NCBI RefSeq assembly: GCF_022808935.1
Contig: NZ_JAKZFR010000001.1
Location: forward strand, 558,001 to 622,000
Direction: 5' to 3'
Source: Geothrix sp. SG200
Lineage (GTDB): Bacteria > Acidobacteriota > Holophagae > Holophagales > Holophagaceae
Length of the DNA: 64,000 bases
Every line of letters starts with the position of its first letter. Position 1 is the stretch's first letter. The notes beneath the pieces were generated by a model, which was not told where the DNA came from, searched no databases, and saw only the letters and a list, made by a program, of their open reading frames with translations. Both the position numbers and the translations under genes were made by a program. This document shows, in pieces, positions 33,664-43,685 of the stretch.

Positions 33664-34806
33664 ATGGAACCGCTGTCCCGTACCATCGTGTGGCTGGCGC
33701 TCGCCCTCCCAGCGGGAGTGGCCCTCGGCGGCCTGGCCCTCGTCCTCGTGCGCCTGGCGCGGCTGCACCGCCGGGCGAAGGCGGATCCCGAAGCCCTCCT
33801 GCTCTCGGCGGTGTCCGGCAGCCTGCGGGAGCGAGGCGAGCTGGCGAACTCCCTCGGGGAACTCCGGACCGTCCACGAGCGGCTGCTGGACGCGCTCCCC
33901 ATGGGCGTGCTCTGGGTGGATCAGCGCCAGCGGCTGGCGGCGCTGAACCAGAGGGGCTGCGACCTTCTGGGGGTGAGGCCCGGCGTGGTGGGCCTGGAGG
34001 CGGCGTTCGTGCTGGAGCCCTTCCCCTGGCTTCGGGAAGCCCTGGGGCGGGATCCCGGCCCCCCCTGGCGGTGCGCCGCCGGCGGGTGCCGCTGGCGGCT
34101 CCAGCGCATCGAGGCTCCGGATCGCATCGGCGCGCTCGTGCAGTTCGAGGATGTCACCGAGGCCGAGGCGGAGGCGCATCGCCGCCAGCTGCGGGAACGG
34201 TTCGCGGACCTGGGCGAGATGACCGCGGGCGTGGCCCATCAGCTGAAGAACGGGCTGGCGGTCCTCAAGGGTCGGGGCCAGATGCTGAAGCGGAGCGGCC
34301 ACGGCGAGGCCGCGGAGGCCCTGCTGGAGGAGACCGAGGATCTGGAGCGGCTCGTCCAGCGGTTCCTCCAGTGGGCGAAGCCGCTGGATCCGGCCGCGGA
34401 ACCGCTTCGCCTCGAGGAAACGGCCGCCCAGGCGGTGGTGGAATTGAAGCGCCGACCGGTGAGCCAGGGCCGCGTCCTGGCGGTGGAGGGGGAAGGGGAG
34501 GCCACGGGCGACCCGCTGCTGCTCCATCAGGCCCTGGTGAACCTGCTGGAGAACGCCTGTCAGGCCACGCCCCTGGGCGGGCGGATCCTGGTGAGGGTGG
34601 CCCAGGGGCGGATCGACATCCTGGACGACGGTCCCGGGCTGTCCGAGGACACGGCCATCCGCATGCTCCGGCCCTTCGAGAGCGGCCGGCCGGACGGGAC
34701 GGGGCTGGGGCTCCCCCTGGCGCTGAAGTGGCTGAACGCCCAGGGGGCGGACCTGCGTCTGGCGCGGCGCGAGGGCGGCGGCACCTGCGCGGAGATCCGC
34801 TGGTAA
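33664..34806 (+). CDS. Membrane histidine kinase with PAS-like domain
   Basis: A 380-residue kinase with one N-terminal membrane helix (about residues 8-30), a PAS-like sensor (about 60-165), DHp with H-box GVAHQLKNGLAVLKG near residue 190, and HATPase with N-box LVNLLENACQAT, G1 DDGPGL and G2 GTGLGLPLAL. The H-box AHQLKN and short ATPase domain resemble the NtrB/AtoS-like subgroup. No cognate response regulator is adjacent. NadE starts 10 bases after its stop, so they may share a transcript. The promoter must lie inside the divergent ppsR-like gene, because the gap is only 23 bp. Confidence 0.9.
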   Translation: MEPLSRTIVWLALALPAGVALGGLALVLVRLARLHRRAKADPEALLLSAVSGSLRERGELANSLGELRTVHERLLDALPMGVLWVDQRQRLAALNQRGCDLLGVRPGVVGLEAAFVLEPFPWLREALGRDPGPPWRCAAGGCRWRLQRIEAPDRIGALVQFEDVTEAEAEAHRRQLRERFADLGEMTAGVAHQLKNGLAVLKGRGQMLKRSGHGEAAEALLEETEDLERLVQRFLQWAKPLDPAAEPLRLEETAAQAVVELKRRPVSQGRVLAVEGEGEATGDPLLLHQALVNLLENACQATPLGGRILVRVAQGRIDILDDGPGLSEDTAIRMLRPFESGRPDGTGLGLPLALKWLNAQGADLRLARREGGGTCAEIRW

Positions 34807-34816
34807 CTTGTTAGCC

Positions 34817-36526
34817 ATGCGCATCGCCCTGCTCCAGCTCAACGCCCGCCTGGGAGATCCCGAAGGCAACGGCCGGGTCCTGGAGGCCGCCTACGCGGAG
34901 GCCGTGGCCGCGGGGGCGGAGCTGGTCCTGGCGCCGGAGCTCGCCATCCCCGGATACCTGGCCGAAGACCGCCTCTGGGAGCAGGGGCTGCGCCACCGGA
35001 TTGAGCGGGAGTCCCATCGGCTGGCCGCCCTCTCCGGCGCCGTGCCGCTGCTCTTCGGCACGGCGCGGCCCGCGCCCTCGGGCCGCCTCTGGAACGAGCT
35101 CTGGTGGTGCGAGGGCGGCACCCTGCGCCACTGCGCGCACAAGCGCGTGCTGCCCAGCTACGACATCTTCGACGAGCATCGCTACTTCGAGCCGGACCTC
35201 TCGCCCCAGCCGCTGGTGGCCTTCGGCGGCCACCGCATCGGCCTGTCCATCTGCGAGGACCTCTGGGCGGATCCGCAGCTGGGCAATGCGCCGGTGGACT
35301 ACGGCCTCGATCCCATCGCGGACCTGGTCGCCGCGGGCGCCACGCTGATCCTCAACGCCAGCGCGAGCCCCAGCGCCCTCGGGAGCTGGCTGCCGCCGGG
35401 GCGGACGGTCCCCTGGGCCATCCCTTCGAAGGACGCCCAGCGCCAGCGCCTGCTGCCGGGGCTCGCCAGGAAGCACACGGTTCCCATCGCCTACGCCAGC
35501 CGGGTGGGCGCCGAGAGCTGGCTGCTCTTCGATGGCGGATCGGGTCTCGCCCTTCCCGATGGGCGCTGGCAGGGCTGCGAGCCGTTCCACCAGGGCCTCT
35601 TCATGGTGGACACGGGGTGGTCCGGCGCGGCCTGGCGGCCCGTCGAGGAGGGAGCGTGGCTGCGGACAGCCCTGGTGCTGGGCATCCGCGAGAACTTGGC
35701 CAAGCAGGGGCTCGAGGCGGTGGTGATGGGGATGTCCGGCGGCATCGACAGCGCCGTGGCCGCGGCGCTTGCGGTGGAGGCCCTGGGTCCGGGCCGCGTG
35801 CTGGGCGTGGCCCTGCCCACGCGCTTCAGCAGCGGGGAGAGCTCAGCCCTGGCGGAGCAGCAGGCCCGGCAGCTCGGCCTGGGCTTCCTGCACATCAACG
35901 TGGACGCGCCGTTCGCGGGGTTCACCGCCGCGCTGGAGCAGGCGCTCCCGGGCCGCGCCTTCAGCCTCACGGACGAGAACCTGCAGAGCCGGTGCCGCGG
36001 CAGCCTGCTCATGGCGCTGACGTCGGAGCCCGAGGTCCACCGCCGCCTCGGCACCGGCCGGGTGGCCGTGCTGAACACGGGCAACAAGAGCGAAGCGGCC
36101 ACCGGATACTTCACCCTCTACGGCGACGGCATCGGGGCCTTCGCGCCGCTGGGCGACTGCCTCAAGGCCCGGGTGTACGCAGTGGCGCGGGAACTCGGCG
36201 AGGCCGTGCCCCGCGGCGTGGTGGAGCGCCCCCCCACGGCAGAATTGCGTCCGGACCAGACGGACGAGGCCAGCCTGCTGCCCTACGCCCAGTTGGATGC
36301 CATCCTGGGCGCGGCGTTGGAGGCCCAGCGACCCGAGGAGGGCCTCTCCGATGACCTGGCCCTGCTGCTGGAAGGCTCCGCCCTGGCCCAGGCCAGAGCC
36401 TCTCTGCCCCGCATCCTGGGGCTCCTGCGCCGGATGGAATTCAAGCGGCGCCAGCTCCCCTTCGCGTTCAAGGTGAGCCCCAAGGCCTTTGGAGCGGGCC
36501 GGAGGATTCCCCTCACAGCATTGTGA
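34817..36526 (+). CDS. nadE: Glutamine-dependent NAD+ synthetase
   Basis: A 569-residue two-domain NadE. The N-terminal nitrilase-like glutaminase (residues 1-270) has the triad Glu in LAPELAIPGY, Lys in AHKRVLPSYDIFDE and Cys in LSICEDLWAD. The C-terminal synthetase has GMSGGIDSAVAAALAVEALG near residue 305, NTGNKSEAATGYFTLYGDGIGAFAPLGD and PTAELRPDQTDE. It amidates nicotinate adenine dinucleotide with ammonia from glutamine, the last step of NAD synthesis. ATG 34817 is preferred to TTG 34808 by alignment with family starts. Confidence 0.95.
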   Translation: MRIALLQLNARLGDPEGNGRVLEAAYAEAVAAGAELVLAPELAIPGYLAEDRLWEQGLRHRIERESHRLAALSGAVPLLFGTARPAPSGRLWNELWWCEGGTLRHCAHKRVLPSYDIFDEHRYFEPDLSPQPLVAFGGHRIGLSICEDLWADPQLGNAPVDYGLDPIADLVAAGATLILNASASPSALGSWLPPGRTVPWAIPSKDAQRQRLLPGLARKHTVPIAYASRVGAESWLLFDGGSGLALPDGRWQGCEPFHQGLFMVDTGWSGAAWRPVEEGAWLRTALVLGIRENLAKQGLEAVVMGMSGGIDSAVAAALAVEALGPGRVLGVALPTRFSSGESSALAEQQARQLGLGFLHINVDAPFAGFTAALEQALPGRAFSLTDENLQSRCRGSLLMALTSEPEVHRRLGTGRVAVLNTGNKSEAATGYFTLYGDGIGAFAPLGDCLKARVYAVARELGEAVPRGVVERPPTAELRPDQTDEASLLPYAQLDAILGAALEAQRPEEGLSDDLALLLEGSALAQARASLPRILGLLRRMEFKRRQLPFAFKVSPKAFGAGRRIPLTAL

Positions 36527-36560
36527 GAAGCCGCGTCGCCGCGCTATCCTGGCCCTTCGT

Positions 36561-36627
<67 letters not shown>

Positions 36628-36647
<20 letters not shown>

Positions 36648-36887
36648 TCCGAGGGCCCCGACGGGGCCCTTCTCGTATCCGGTGGTCGGGCTCGAAATCG
36701 CGGATGGCGGCCAGGCTGACTCGGGGCCGACGCCCCTCGCACTTCGTGCCGCCAGCGGCTTCGCCGATGCGGTCCTATTCGCCTTTGGCGAATGGTGGCG
36801 CCGCCGGGAGCGCCGTGGCCAGCCAGCCGCGCGGCGGGAACCGGAGTCCGACCACCGGTACCATCCGAGGGCCCCGGCGGGGCCCTT
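36628..36887. repeat. tRNA-Leu(CAA) 3'-end unit: direct copy, inverted copy, direct copy
   Basis: The last 20 bases of the tRNA plus its terminator (36628-36671) recur at 36844-36887 with one mismatch in 44. Just after the first terminator, 36679-36696 carries an inverted near-copy of the T-arm/acceptor (CCGGTGGTCGGGCTCGAA). The 150 bases between inverted and second direct copies are rich in small hairpins (GCACTTCGTGC, GCGGCTTCGCCG, TTCGCCTTTGGCGAA). There is no coding potential. From 36888 to the hemerythrin start at 37059 nothing further is recognised. Confidence 0.85.
36653..36672 (+). terminator. Terminator of tRNA-Leu(CAA)
   Basis: GGGCCCC-GAC-GGGGCCC followed by TTCT, 6 bases past the CCA end. 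A second copy with a GGC loop sits at 36869-36888 in the duplicated unit. Confidence 0.8.
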
Positions 36888-37058
36888 TCCCAATTGCTGG
36901 CAGGGAATAGGTGGGAAATCACAATCTTCTTGATCTGGATGTCGTTGAAGACTACATTCACCTGGAAGTCCTCTGTGGAAAGATCCGTGTGGTGCATGCC
37001 CGCTCGCGTCGGCCTCTGTTCGGATCCCCAATCTGTCGCTGCGAAAAGGATCTGGCCC

Positions 37059-37463
37059 ATGGATGTTGTTTGGAACACCCGCTACAACACGGGCATCCAG
37101 ATCATCGACGAGCAGCACCAGGAACTCTTCTCCACCGTGGATCGACTCAGAAGTTCCGTCCAGTCCGGGGCTGACCGGACGGAGGTGGAGTCGCTCCTGG
37201 CCACGCTGGTCAGCCACTCCGAGCGCCACTTCGCCACGGAGGAATCCTTCATGGCGCGGTATGCCTACCCGGACCTGACCCAGCACGTGGCCGAGCATGC
37301 ATCCATGCTCACGAGCCTCCACGAGCTGCTCAGCAAGTTCCAGGAGAGCCCACACGCCCTGGCCCTGATGGTGCCGACCTTCATGGAGGGCTGGCTGAAG
37401 CACCACATCAGTGACGGGGATTTCGGGTTCGTGACTTTCCTGAAATCGCGGAATCTGGCCTGA
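37059..37463 (+). CDS. Bacteriohemerythrin
   Basis: A 134-residue four-helix protein with the diiron ligand set of hemerythrins: His in IIDEQHQELF near residue 22, His/Glu in HSERHFATEESFM near 58-66, His in HVAEHASM near 80 and HHISDGDFGF near 115-119. It binds O2 reversibly, for storage, delivery or sensing in the cytoplasm. ATG 37059 has AAGGA 8 bases upstream; in-frame sequence further upstream runs into the tRNA repeat and is not coding. It is a single-gene unit. Confidence 0.95.
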   Translation: MDVVWNTRYNTGIQIIDEQHQELFSTVDRLRSSVQSGADRTEVESLLATLVSHSERHFATEESFMARYAYPDLTQHVAEHASMLTSLHELLSKFQESPHALALMVPTFMEGWLKHHISDGDFGFVTFLKSRNLA

Positions 37464-37648
37464 GCGGTTCGGCATGACGGCCCGGTGAAGGTCGTTGGGA
37501 ATTGCCGGAAACTTTTCGGGTAAAAAAGGCACTTGAGTCGCTCGAACAGAATCGGAGATCCTTGGTCTTCCCCTTTTGCGGACGACCGGAATAAACCGGG
37601 ACCCGTATTTCTATTTGACGGCCAATTCCCCTGGCCCCAGGAGCGATC

Positions 37649-40600
37649 ATGAACCGACGTTGGGCAACCTTCACGCTGACGGCCCTGGCCTGCGCCACGG
37701 TCGCCTCGGCCCAGACCTCCTCCACGGCCGGCGCGGTGCGCGGCGTGGTCCGGAACAAGGCGGGTCAGGTGGTTCCTGGTGCGAGCCTTTCCCTGCGGAA
37801 CCTGGAGACGGGCCTGGTCCGCACGGCCACGACCTCTGCCCAGGGCGAGTACCAGATCGGGCTGCTGCCGGTGGGCAACTACGAACTCACGGTGGTCGCC
37901 GCCGGCATGCGGACCTTGAAGGACACTCGGGTCCAGGTGTCCCTGGGCCAGAACACCGTCGCCAACTTCAACCTGGATCTGGCCGAGGCCTCCGCCATGG
38001 TGGAGATCGTGGCCTCCTCCCAGACCCTGGACACCACTCAGGTGAACAGCGTCACCGCCGTGGACAGCAAGCTGGTGGAATCGCTTCCCCTGGCGGGCGG
38101 CCGCGACTTCACGGCCCTGGTGCAGCTCACGCCCGGCTCCGTCTACGACCCCGACAACAACCGCGTGTCCATGGAGGGCGCCCGCGGCATCCAGAACAAC
38201 CTCACCATCGACGGCGCCTCATACCAGTCGAACTTCTTCGGCGAGCAGCGCGGCTCCACCCGCATCCCCTTCGCCTTCGGCGCCGACACCATCAAGGAAC
38301 TCCAGATCATCACCAACGCCTTCGACGCCCAGTACGGCAACGCGGCGGGCGCGGTGATCAACGCCGTCTCCAAGACCGGCACCAACGAGATCAGCGGGTC
38401 TGCCCTCTACCAGGTCCGCCCCAAGTCCCTGGTCGCGAAGATCCGGCCCGTGCCCTACGATCCGCGCGGGACCACCAACACGGACAAGGCCCTGACGAAG
38501 AACTTCACCCAGACTCAGTTCAACGTGAACGTGGGCGGTCCCATCATCAAGGACAAGCTGTTCTTCTTCGTGGGCGTCGAGACCTACAAGTACAAAGAGG
38601 ACATGACGCCGGACTTCGCCATCGGCACCTCCACCTCCACGAACCTCGCGGCCTTCAACACCTTCATCGGCACCTTCGGCAGCCTGGTGATGGGGAATGA
38701 CGGACGGACCCTGGCCCAGGAGGGCGGCCGCAGCTACACGAACGACCGCACCAACACCGTCTACTTCGGGCGCCTGGACTGGACCATCAACGAGAACCAC
38801 CGGGCCACCCTGCGCGTGAACGCCCAGGACTGGAAGTCCGAGAACGGCACGACCTCCTTCACCAGCACCTTCGCCCCCACCACGGGTCAGACGCAGCAGG
38901 GCCTGGAGAAGAACAGCGGCCTTTCCTGGGTGGCCGAGCTGAACAGCATCTTCGGTTCGAACCTGGTGAACGAGGCCCGCATCCAGCGCGCCATCGAGCG
39001 CCGCCCCCGCTACGCCAACACCACGGCCGCCCCCGAGTTCCAGGTGAACAGCGGCTTCACGGCGGGCCAGAACAACTTCCTTCCCAACGGACTGGACGAG
39101 TACAGCTGGCAGGTCATCGACAACCTCACCTGGAGCCAGGGCGACTGGACGGTGAAGGGCGGCGTGGACCTCCAGTTCTTCGACTTCAAGAACACCTTCT
39201 TCCGCTACCAGAACGGCTCCTTCCAGTTCGGGAACTACGCCACGGCCAGCCGCTGGGCCGCGGGCACCGTGGGCACCGGCGACACGCTGGTCTACCAGGG
39301 CGCCTACAGCAACTACGGCGGGGCCATCTCCTACAAGTCCAAGCTCTTCGCCGGGTATGTCCAGGGCCAGTATCAGGGCCTCCTGGACCGTCGCCTGCTC
39401 CTCAGCCTCGGCCTCCGCGCCACCCGCGAGGACCAGCCGGACAACCCGCGCCCGAACCCGCAGTTCGCCGGGTTGGACCAGGCCAACGACACCACCTCGT
39501 ACGATCCCCGGTTCGGCTTCACCTACGACGTGAAGGGCGACGGCAAGACCCTCATCCGCGGCGGCTACGGCTGGTTCTCGAGCCCGAACGCCAGCCTCAC
39601 CGTGTCCAACACGATGAACAGCAATGGGAACACCACCTCCACCTATCGGATCTCCAACGGCACGTCCACCAATGCCCTGTTCAACTCCGGGCCCCTCTCC
39701 TACGCCAACCGCGTGTCCGGAACCACCCTCACCCGGCTCGACCCCACGCTGCTCTCCACGGTGGGCAACACCAACTCGAAGCAGGGTCAGGTCTGGGATC
39801 CCCGGAACGACCTGGCGGTGGCCAAGCGCGCCGCCCTGGGCGTGGAGCATGCCTACGACAGCGGCTACACCGTGGGCATCCAGGGCGTCTATGCGAAGTT
39901 CGAGAACCTCCAGTACTTCGTCAACATCAACCTGAACCAGACCGGGGCGCCCGCCGGCTCGTACTACAACGATGGCTACGCCCTCACCACCAACCAGTTC
40001 GGCGGCACCCGCCCCGGCAGGGCCGTGGTGGCGGGCCGGGTCCTGGATTTCACCGGCTTCGGGGACGTGTTCCTCAGCCGGAATGATGGGGAAGGCAAGT
40101 ACCAGGCCCTGATCCTCACCCTGTCCAAGCGGGCCGAATCCGGGTGGGGCTTCACCTCCAACGTGACCTGGTCCAAGGCCCGGGACAACAACTCCAACGA
40201 GCGCACCACCGCCAGCGCCAGCTCGGATTCCAACGTCAACAACCCGGCGGATCCCCTGGCCACCTACGCCTACAGCGACAACGACCGTCGCTGGCGCGTG
40301 GTCTTCGCCGGCTATTTCCCCGTCTACTGGGGCATCCAGGGCGCCGTGAACTACAGCTACACCTCCGGGCGACCTCACAGCTCCTTCAACACCGGGCGCA
40401 CCATCGCGGGCGTCTCCTACTCCGGCGACTTGAACGGCGACGGCGCGACGAACGACTACAGCCCCAGCACCGAGCGCAACCAGTTCCGCCAGCCCTCGGC
40501 CCGCAGCCTGGACCTGCGCCTGAGCCGGGACTTCAAAATCGCCCGGCGTTTCGAGGTGCAGACCTTCATCGACATCTTCAACCTCCCGAACTGGGCCAAC

Positions 40601-40735
40601 CAGCGCACCACGCTGACCACAGGGACCCAGGGCAACAGCACCGTCGGCTTCGTCCCCGTGAGTGATTTCGGCTACATCAACCTGCCCGATCGCAGCACCC
40701 GCGAGGTCCAGCTCGGCGTCCGGGCCAAGTTCTGA
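37649..40735 (+). CDS. Oar-like TonB-dependent receptor with CarboxypepD-regulatory domain
   Basis: A 1028-residue outer-membrane protein of the type expanded in Acidobacteriota. It has a signal peptide (MNRRWATFTLTALACATVASAQ), a carboxypeptidase-regulatory-like beta domain at residues 30-115 (VRGVVRNKAGQVVPGASLSL), a plug domain at about 120-260 (PLAGGRDFTALVQLTPGS, NAFDAQYGNAAGAVINAV) and a long barrel ending in VQLGVRAKF. Such receptors import or bind large substrates such as plant polymers, peptides or signals, but the ligand is unknown. ATG 37649 follows GGAG. The 185-bp upstream gap is AT-richer and probably holds its promoter; no single site is clear. Confidence 0.95.
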   Translation: MNRRWATFTLTALACATVASAQTSSTAGAVRGVVRNKAGQVVPGASLSLRNLETGLVRTATTSAQGEYQIGLLPVGNYELTVVAAGMRTLKDTRVQVSLGQNTVANFNLDLAEASAMVEIVASSQTLDTTQVNSVTAVDSKLVESLPLAGGRDFTALVQLTPGSVYDPDNNRVSMEGARGIQNNLTIDGASYQSNFFGEQRGSTRIPFAFGADTIKELQIITNAFDAQYGNAAGAVINAVSKTGTNEISGSALYQVRPKSLVAKIRPVPYDPRGTTNTDKALTKNFTQTQFNVNVGGPIIKDKLFFFVGVETYKYKEDMTPDFAIGTSTSTNLAAFNTFIGTFGSLVMGNDGRTLAQEGGRSYTNDRTNTVYFGRLDWTINENHRATLRVNAQDWKSENGTTSFTSTFAPTTGQTQQGLEKNSGLSWVAELNSIFGSNLVNEARIQRAIERRPRYANTTAAPEFQVNSGFTAGQNNFLPNGLDEYSWQVIDNLTWSQGDWTVKGGVDLQFFDFKNTFFRYQNGSFQFGNYATASRWAAGTVGTGDTLVYQGAYSNYGGAISYKSKLFAGYVQGQYQGLLDRRLLLSLGLRATREDQPDNPRPNPQFAGLDQANDTTSYDPRFGFTYDVKGDGKTLIRGGYGWFSSPNASLTVSNTMNSNGNTTSTYRISNGTSTNALFNSGPLSYANRVSGTTLTRLDPTLLSTVGNTNSKQGQVWDPRNDLAVAKRAALGVEHAYDSGYTVGIQGVYAKFENLQYFVNINLNQTGAPAGSYYNDGYALTTNQFGGTRPGRAVVAGRVLDFTGFGDVFLSRNDGEGKYQALILTLSKRAESGWGFTSNVTWSKARDNNSNERTTASASSDSNVNNPADPLATYAYSDNDRRWRVVFAGYFPVYWGIQGAVNYSYTSGRPHSSFNTGRTIAGVSYSGDLNGDGATNDYSPSTERNQFRQPSARSLDLRLSRDFKIARRFEVQTFIDIFNLPNWANQRTTLTTGTQGNSTVGFVPVSDFGYINLPDRSTREVQLGVRAKF

Positions 40736-40758
40736 TCCGATCGCTTTGATCCGGTTGC

Positions 40759-40800
40759 GTCACGAAGGAGGCCCCGCACCCGCGGGGCCTTCTTTGTGAC
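40759..40800. terminator. Bidirectional terminator between Oar-like receptor and mutS2
   Basis: GGCCCCGC-ACCC-GCGGGGCC with flanking GAAGGA/TTCTTT and outer GTCAC/GTGAC arms form a long hairpin with T-rich 3' sides. It sits 23 bases after the receptor and 9 bases after the convergent mutS2 gene. Confidence 0.85.
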
Positions 40801-40809
40801 GCAGGATCC

Positions 40810-43230
40810 TCATTTCAGGGTGATGACCGTGGCGCCGGCGCCGCCCTGGTTCTGGGGGGCGTCTTCCACGCGCGCGATGCCCGGATGGCCGCGCAGGGCC
40901 TCGCGGACCGCCGCCTTCAGCCTGCCGGTGCCGTGGCCGTGGACGATGCGCACGAAGCGTCGGCCGGCGGCCAGGGCCTCCTCCACGAAGCGGTAGACCT
41001 CGCTGTCCACGTCGTCGCTGGCCCGGCCGATGAGGTTGATCTCGGATTCGATGTCCTGGACCTCGGTCCGCACCCGCACCTTGCCCGCGGGCTTCGGCGC
41101 GGCCTCCCGGGCGCCGATGGGCTCCAGCTCGCCCAGGCGGCACTCCAGGCGGCGGCCCTGGGGCGTCTCCAGCGTGGCCCGATCCCCCTTGATGGAGATG
41201 ACCTTGCCTTCGACGCCCAGCCCCCGGTGGCGGGCATAGCCGCCTTCCCGGACCTCCAGGGGTGTCGCAGGCTTGGCCTTCACGCCGCGGGGCGTCAGCT
41301 CGGCTTCCGCCAGGCGCGTGAGCTGCTTCACCCGCTCGTGGGCCTCGGTGCCCAGGCGGTCCGCGTTCACCTGGGCCGTCTTCTGGCGATCCTTCAGCTC
41401 CTTCACGAGCCGCTTGCCCTCGTGGTCGAGGAAGTCCAGCACCCGGTCCACCTTCTCCTTCGATTCCTTCTGGAAGGTCTCGCGCTCGACGCGCAGCCTC
41501 TCCTCCCGCTGGCGGAGGATCTCCCGGTCCTTCTCGGCCGCGGCCACCTGCTGGCGCAGGGTCTCGGCCTCCTCCAGCAGGCGCGTGCGCTCGGCCTCCA
41601 GCTCCCGCAGGAAATCCCGCCAGTCCTGCTCCCGCTTTCCCAGCACCTTGTCGGCGTGGTCCAGCACGGTCCTGGGCAGGCCCAGCTTGGCGGCGATGGT
41701 GAGGGCGCGGCTCTGGCCCGGCTGGCCCACCAGCAGGCGGTAGGTGGGGGCCAGTCGGTCCTCGTCGAACTGCACAGAGGCGTTCTGGAAGCGGGTGTGG
41801 CGCAGGGCCCACTGGCTGATCTCGCCGAGATGGGTCGAGCAGAGGATCCAGCAGCGGCGGCGCGACAGCGTCTGGAGCATGGCGATGCCCAGGGCGGCGC
41901 CCTCCTTGGGATCCGTGCCCGTGCCCAGCTCGTCCAGCAGCACCAGGCCGCCGTCATGAACGTTTTCCAGGATCTTTTTCAGATGCAAGACATGGCTGCT
42001 GAAGGTCGAGAGGCTTCCCGTGATGGTCTGGTGGTCGCCGATGTCCGCGTGGAGGCTGGGCAGGGCGGGGAAGCTGGAGCCTTCCTTCGCCGGCACGGCG
42101 CAGCCGCAGGCGGCCAGCACCGAGAGCAGGCCCACGGTCTTCAGGACGACTGTCTTGCCGCCGGTGTTGGAGCCCGAGATGACGAGGCCGGGCTTCTCTG
42201 CCTCCAGCACCAGGTTCAGGGGCACCACCGCGTGGGGCAGCGACTCCAGGCCCATGGCCTCGCGCACGGCGGGCAGCAGCATGGGATGGCGGGCCTCCAG
42301 CAGGCAGAGGCGGCCTTGCTTGGGGTCGGTCTCCACGTCCGGCAGGCGGCCGTCGCAGAGAGCGGCCCAGCGCAGCAGGGCGAGCCCCTGGTCCGCCTGG
42401 GCCTGGAGGTCGCGCCAGCGGGCGAAGTCCTCCCGCCGGCCCCGCAGCTCCGCCAGCAGGTCGCGCAGGAAGGCCTGCACGGCCTGGGCGTAGTCGCGGT
42501 CGGCCTCCACGAAGGCGTTGTTGAGGGGCACGGCCTCCATGGGCTCGATGAAGACCGTGGCGCCGCTGCCGCTGCGGTCCAGCACCAGGCCGGGCACGAG
42601 GCCGCGCCGCTCCTGGCGCACGGGCAGGCAGAAGCGCCCGTTGCGCTCCACGATGGTGGCCTCGTTGAAGGCGTCCGGCGTGGCCCGCAGCAGCTTCTGG
42701 AGCTTGGCCTGCACGGCCTGGAACGCGTCCTGGCGCCCGCGGTGGAGGCTGGCCAGGGCGGGGATGCGCAGAGGGTCCAGGCGACCGTCGGCGTCGAAGC
42801 TCTTCGCCAGGCGCTCGGCAATGGGGCCGGGATCGGGCAGCAGGGCCGCCGTCACCTGAAGGCGGTCGATGCCCAGGTGGGTGCCCGCGGGTGCGGGACG
42901 GGACTCGGGCCAGGGCAGGGCGGCGAGGCTCTGCAGCAGGCGGGCCATGGCCCGGAGGCCCTCCCGCAGCTGCCGCCAGTGCTCCGGCTGCAGCCAGCCC
43001 GCCGGGTTGAGCAGCTCGTCCAGGGCCTCGTCCATGGGGAACACGGGGAGCAGGTCCGGCGACTGCATCCAGAGCTCCTGAAGCTCCATCTGGTGGAGCC
43101 GCCGCAGACCCGCCAGCCCGTCCCAGGGCTGCATGGCGCCCAGTGCCGTCCGGCCCGGCGCCGTGCGGGCGCCGGTCTGGATCAGGCGCACGGCATCGGG
43201 GAATTCGAGGGCGTGGAGTTCAGGGTTCAT
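40810..43230 (-). CDS. Endonuclease MutS2
   Basis: An 806-residue MutS2 protein. It has an N-terminal core/clamp (residues 1-310), the ATPase domain with Walker A ISGSNTGGKTVVLKTVGLL near 330, DELGTGTDPKEGAALG (Walker B) and STHLGEISQWA, a long coiled coil (about 510-640), a KOW-like patch and a C-terminal Smr nuclease domain (LIGRASDDVDSEVYRFVEEAL and HGHGTGRLKAAVREALRGHP). It recognises branched DNA or collided ribosomes and suppresses recombination. ATG 43230. Mismatch-specific MutS residues are absent, as is usual in this family. Confidence 0.95.
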   Translation of the reverse strand: MNPELHALEFPDAVRLIQTGARTAPGRTALGAMQPWDGLAGLRRLHQMELQELWMQSPDLLPVFPMDEALDELLNPAGWLQPEHWRQLREGLRAMARLLQSLAALPWPESRPAPAGTHLGIDRLQVTAALLPDPGPIAERLAKSFDADGRLDPLRIPALASLHRGRQDAFQAVQAKLQKLLRATPDAFNEATIVERNGRFCLPVRQERRGLVPGLVLDRSGSGATVFIEPMEAVPLNNAFVEADRDYAQAVQAFLRDLLAELRGRREDFARWRDLQAQADQGLALLRWAALCDGRLPDVETDPKQGRLCLLEARHPMLLPAVREAMGLESLPHAVVPLNLVLEAEKPGLVISGSNTGGKTVVLKTVGLLSVLAACGCAVPAKEGSSFPALPSLHADIGDHQTITGSLSTFSSHVLHLKKILENVHDGGLVLLDELGTGTDPKEGAALGIAMLQTLSRRRCWILCSTHLGEISQWALRHTRFQNASVQFDEDRLAPTYRLLVGQPGQSRALTIAAKLGLPRTVLDHADKVLGKREQDWRDFLRELEAERTRLLEEAETLRQQVAAAEKDREILRQREERLRVERETFQKESKEKVDRVLDFLDHEGKRLVKELKDRQKTAQVNADRLGTEAHERVKQLTRLAEAELTPRGVKAKPATPLEVREGGYARHRGLGVEGKVISIKGDRATLETPQGRRLECRLGELEPIGAREAAPKPAGKVRVRTEVQDIESEINLIGRASDDVDSEVYRFVEEALAAGRRFVRIVHGHGTGRLKAAVREALRGHPGIARVEDAPQNQGGAGATVITLK

Positions 43231-43270
43231 GGGGCGCAGTCTTCAATCCTCAGGTTTCAGTCTTCAGTAA

Positions 43271-43302
43271 AACAAAAGGCCCGCGTCCGCGGGCCTTTTG
43301 TT
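43271..43302 (-). terminator. Perfect hairpin terminator after rpsU
   Basis: AACAAAAGGCCCGCG and CGCGGGCCTTTTGTT form a perfect 15-bp stem with a 2-base loop; both strands carry T-runs. It lies 31 bases past the rpsU stop on the minus strand. Confidence 0.9.
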
Positions 43303-43332
43303 ATCGCAGCGCGACTGCGCTGCGCCGTGTGA

Positions 43333-43539
43333 TCAACCGATCATCCGGCGCTCCTGCGCGAGGCGCTTCAGGGTCTTCTTGCGGGCGGCGAGCATCTTGC
43401 GCTTGCGCTTGGTGCTGGGCTTCTCGTAGTGCTGGCGCTTCTTCAGCTCGCTGAGGATGCCGGACTTCTCGCACTTCCGCTTGAAGCGGCGAAGGGCGAA
43501 CTCGAAGGTTTCGTCTTCTTTGACCTTGACCAAAGGCAT
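43333..43539 (-). CDS. rpsU: 30S ribosomal protein S21
   Basis: A 68-residue basic protein whose sequence ([42 protein letters not shown]) is S21 throughout. S21 sits near the 16S 3' end and helps initiation at structured or SD-containing mRNAs. The ribosome site AAGGAGGTG before ATG 43539 is one of the strongest in the window. It is a single-gene unit with its own perfect terminator. Confidence 0.98.
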   Translation of the reverse strand: MPLVKVKEDETFEFALRRFKRKCEKSGILSELKKRQHYEKPSTKRKRKMLAARKKTLKRLAQERRMIG

Positions 43540-43685
43540 GTGGATGCACCTCCTTTCCCGTGGATTTGGCCGCCATCTGCCAGGCAGGGACGGACCGAAC
43601 GAAAAGTCTACTACACCAAAGGGCTTATGGCGAGGAGGAATCCCTCCCGCTACCCTGGATCCTCACTGCTTCTTCACGGAACCCC

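Noticed and set aside
36792-37058. N-terminal extension of hemerythrin
   Set aside because: The in-frame upstream stretch reads through the duplicated tRNA-Leu end; the ATG at 37059 with AAGGA matches the family start.
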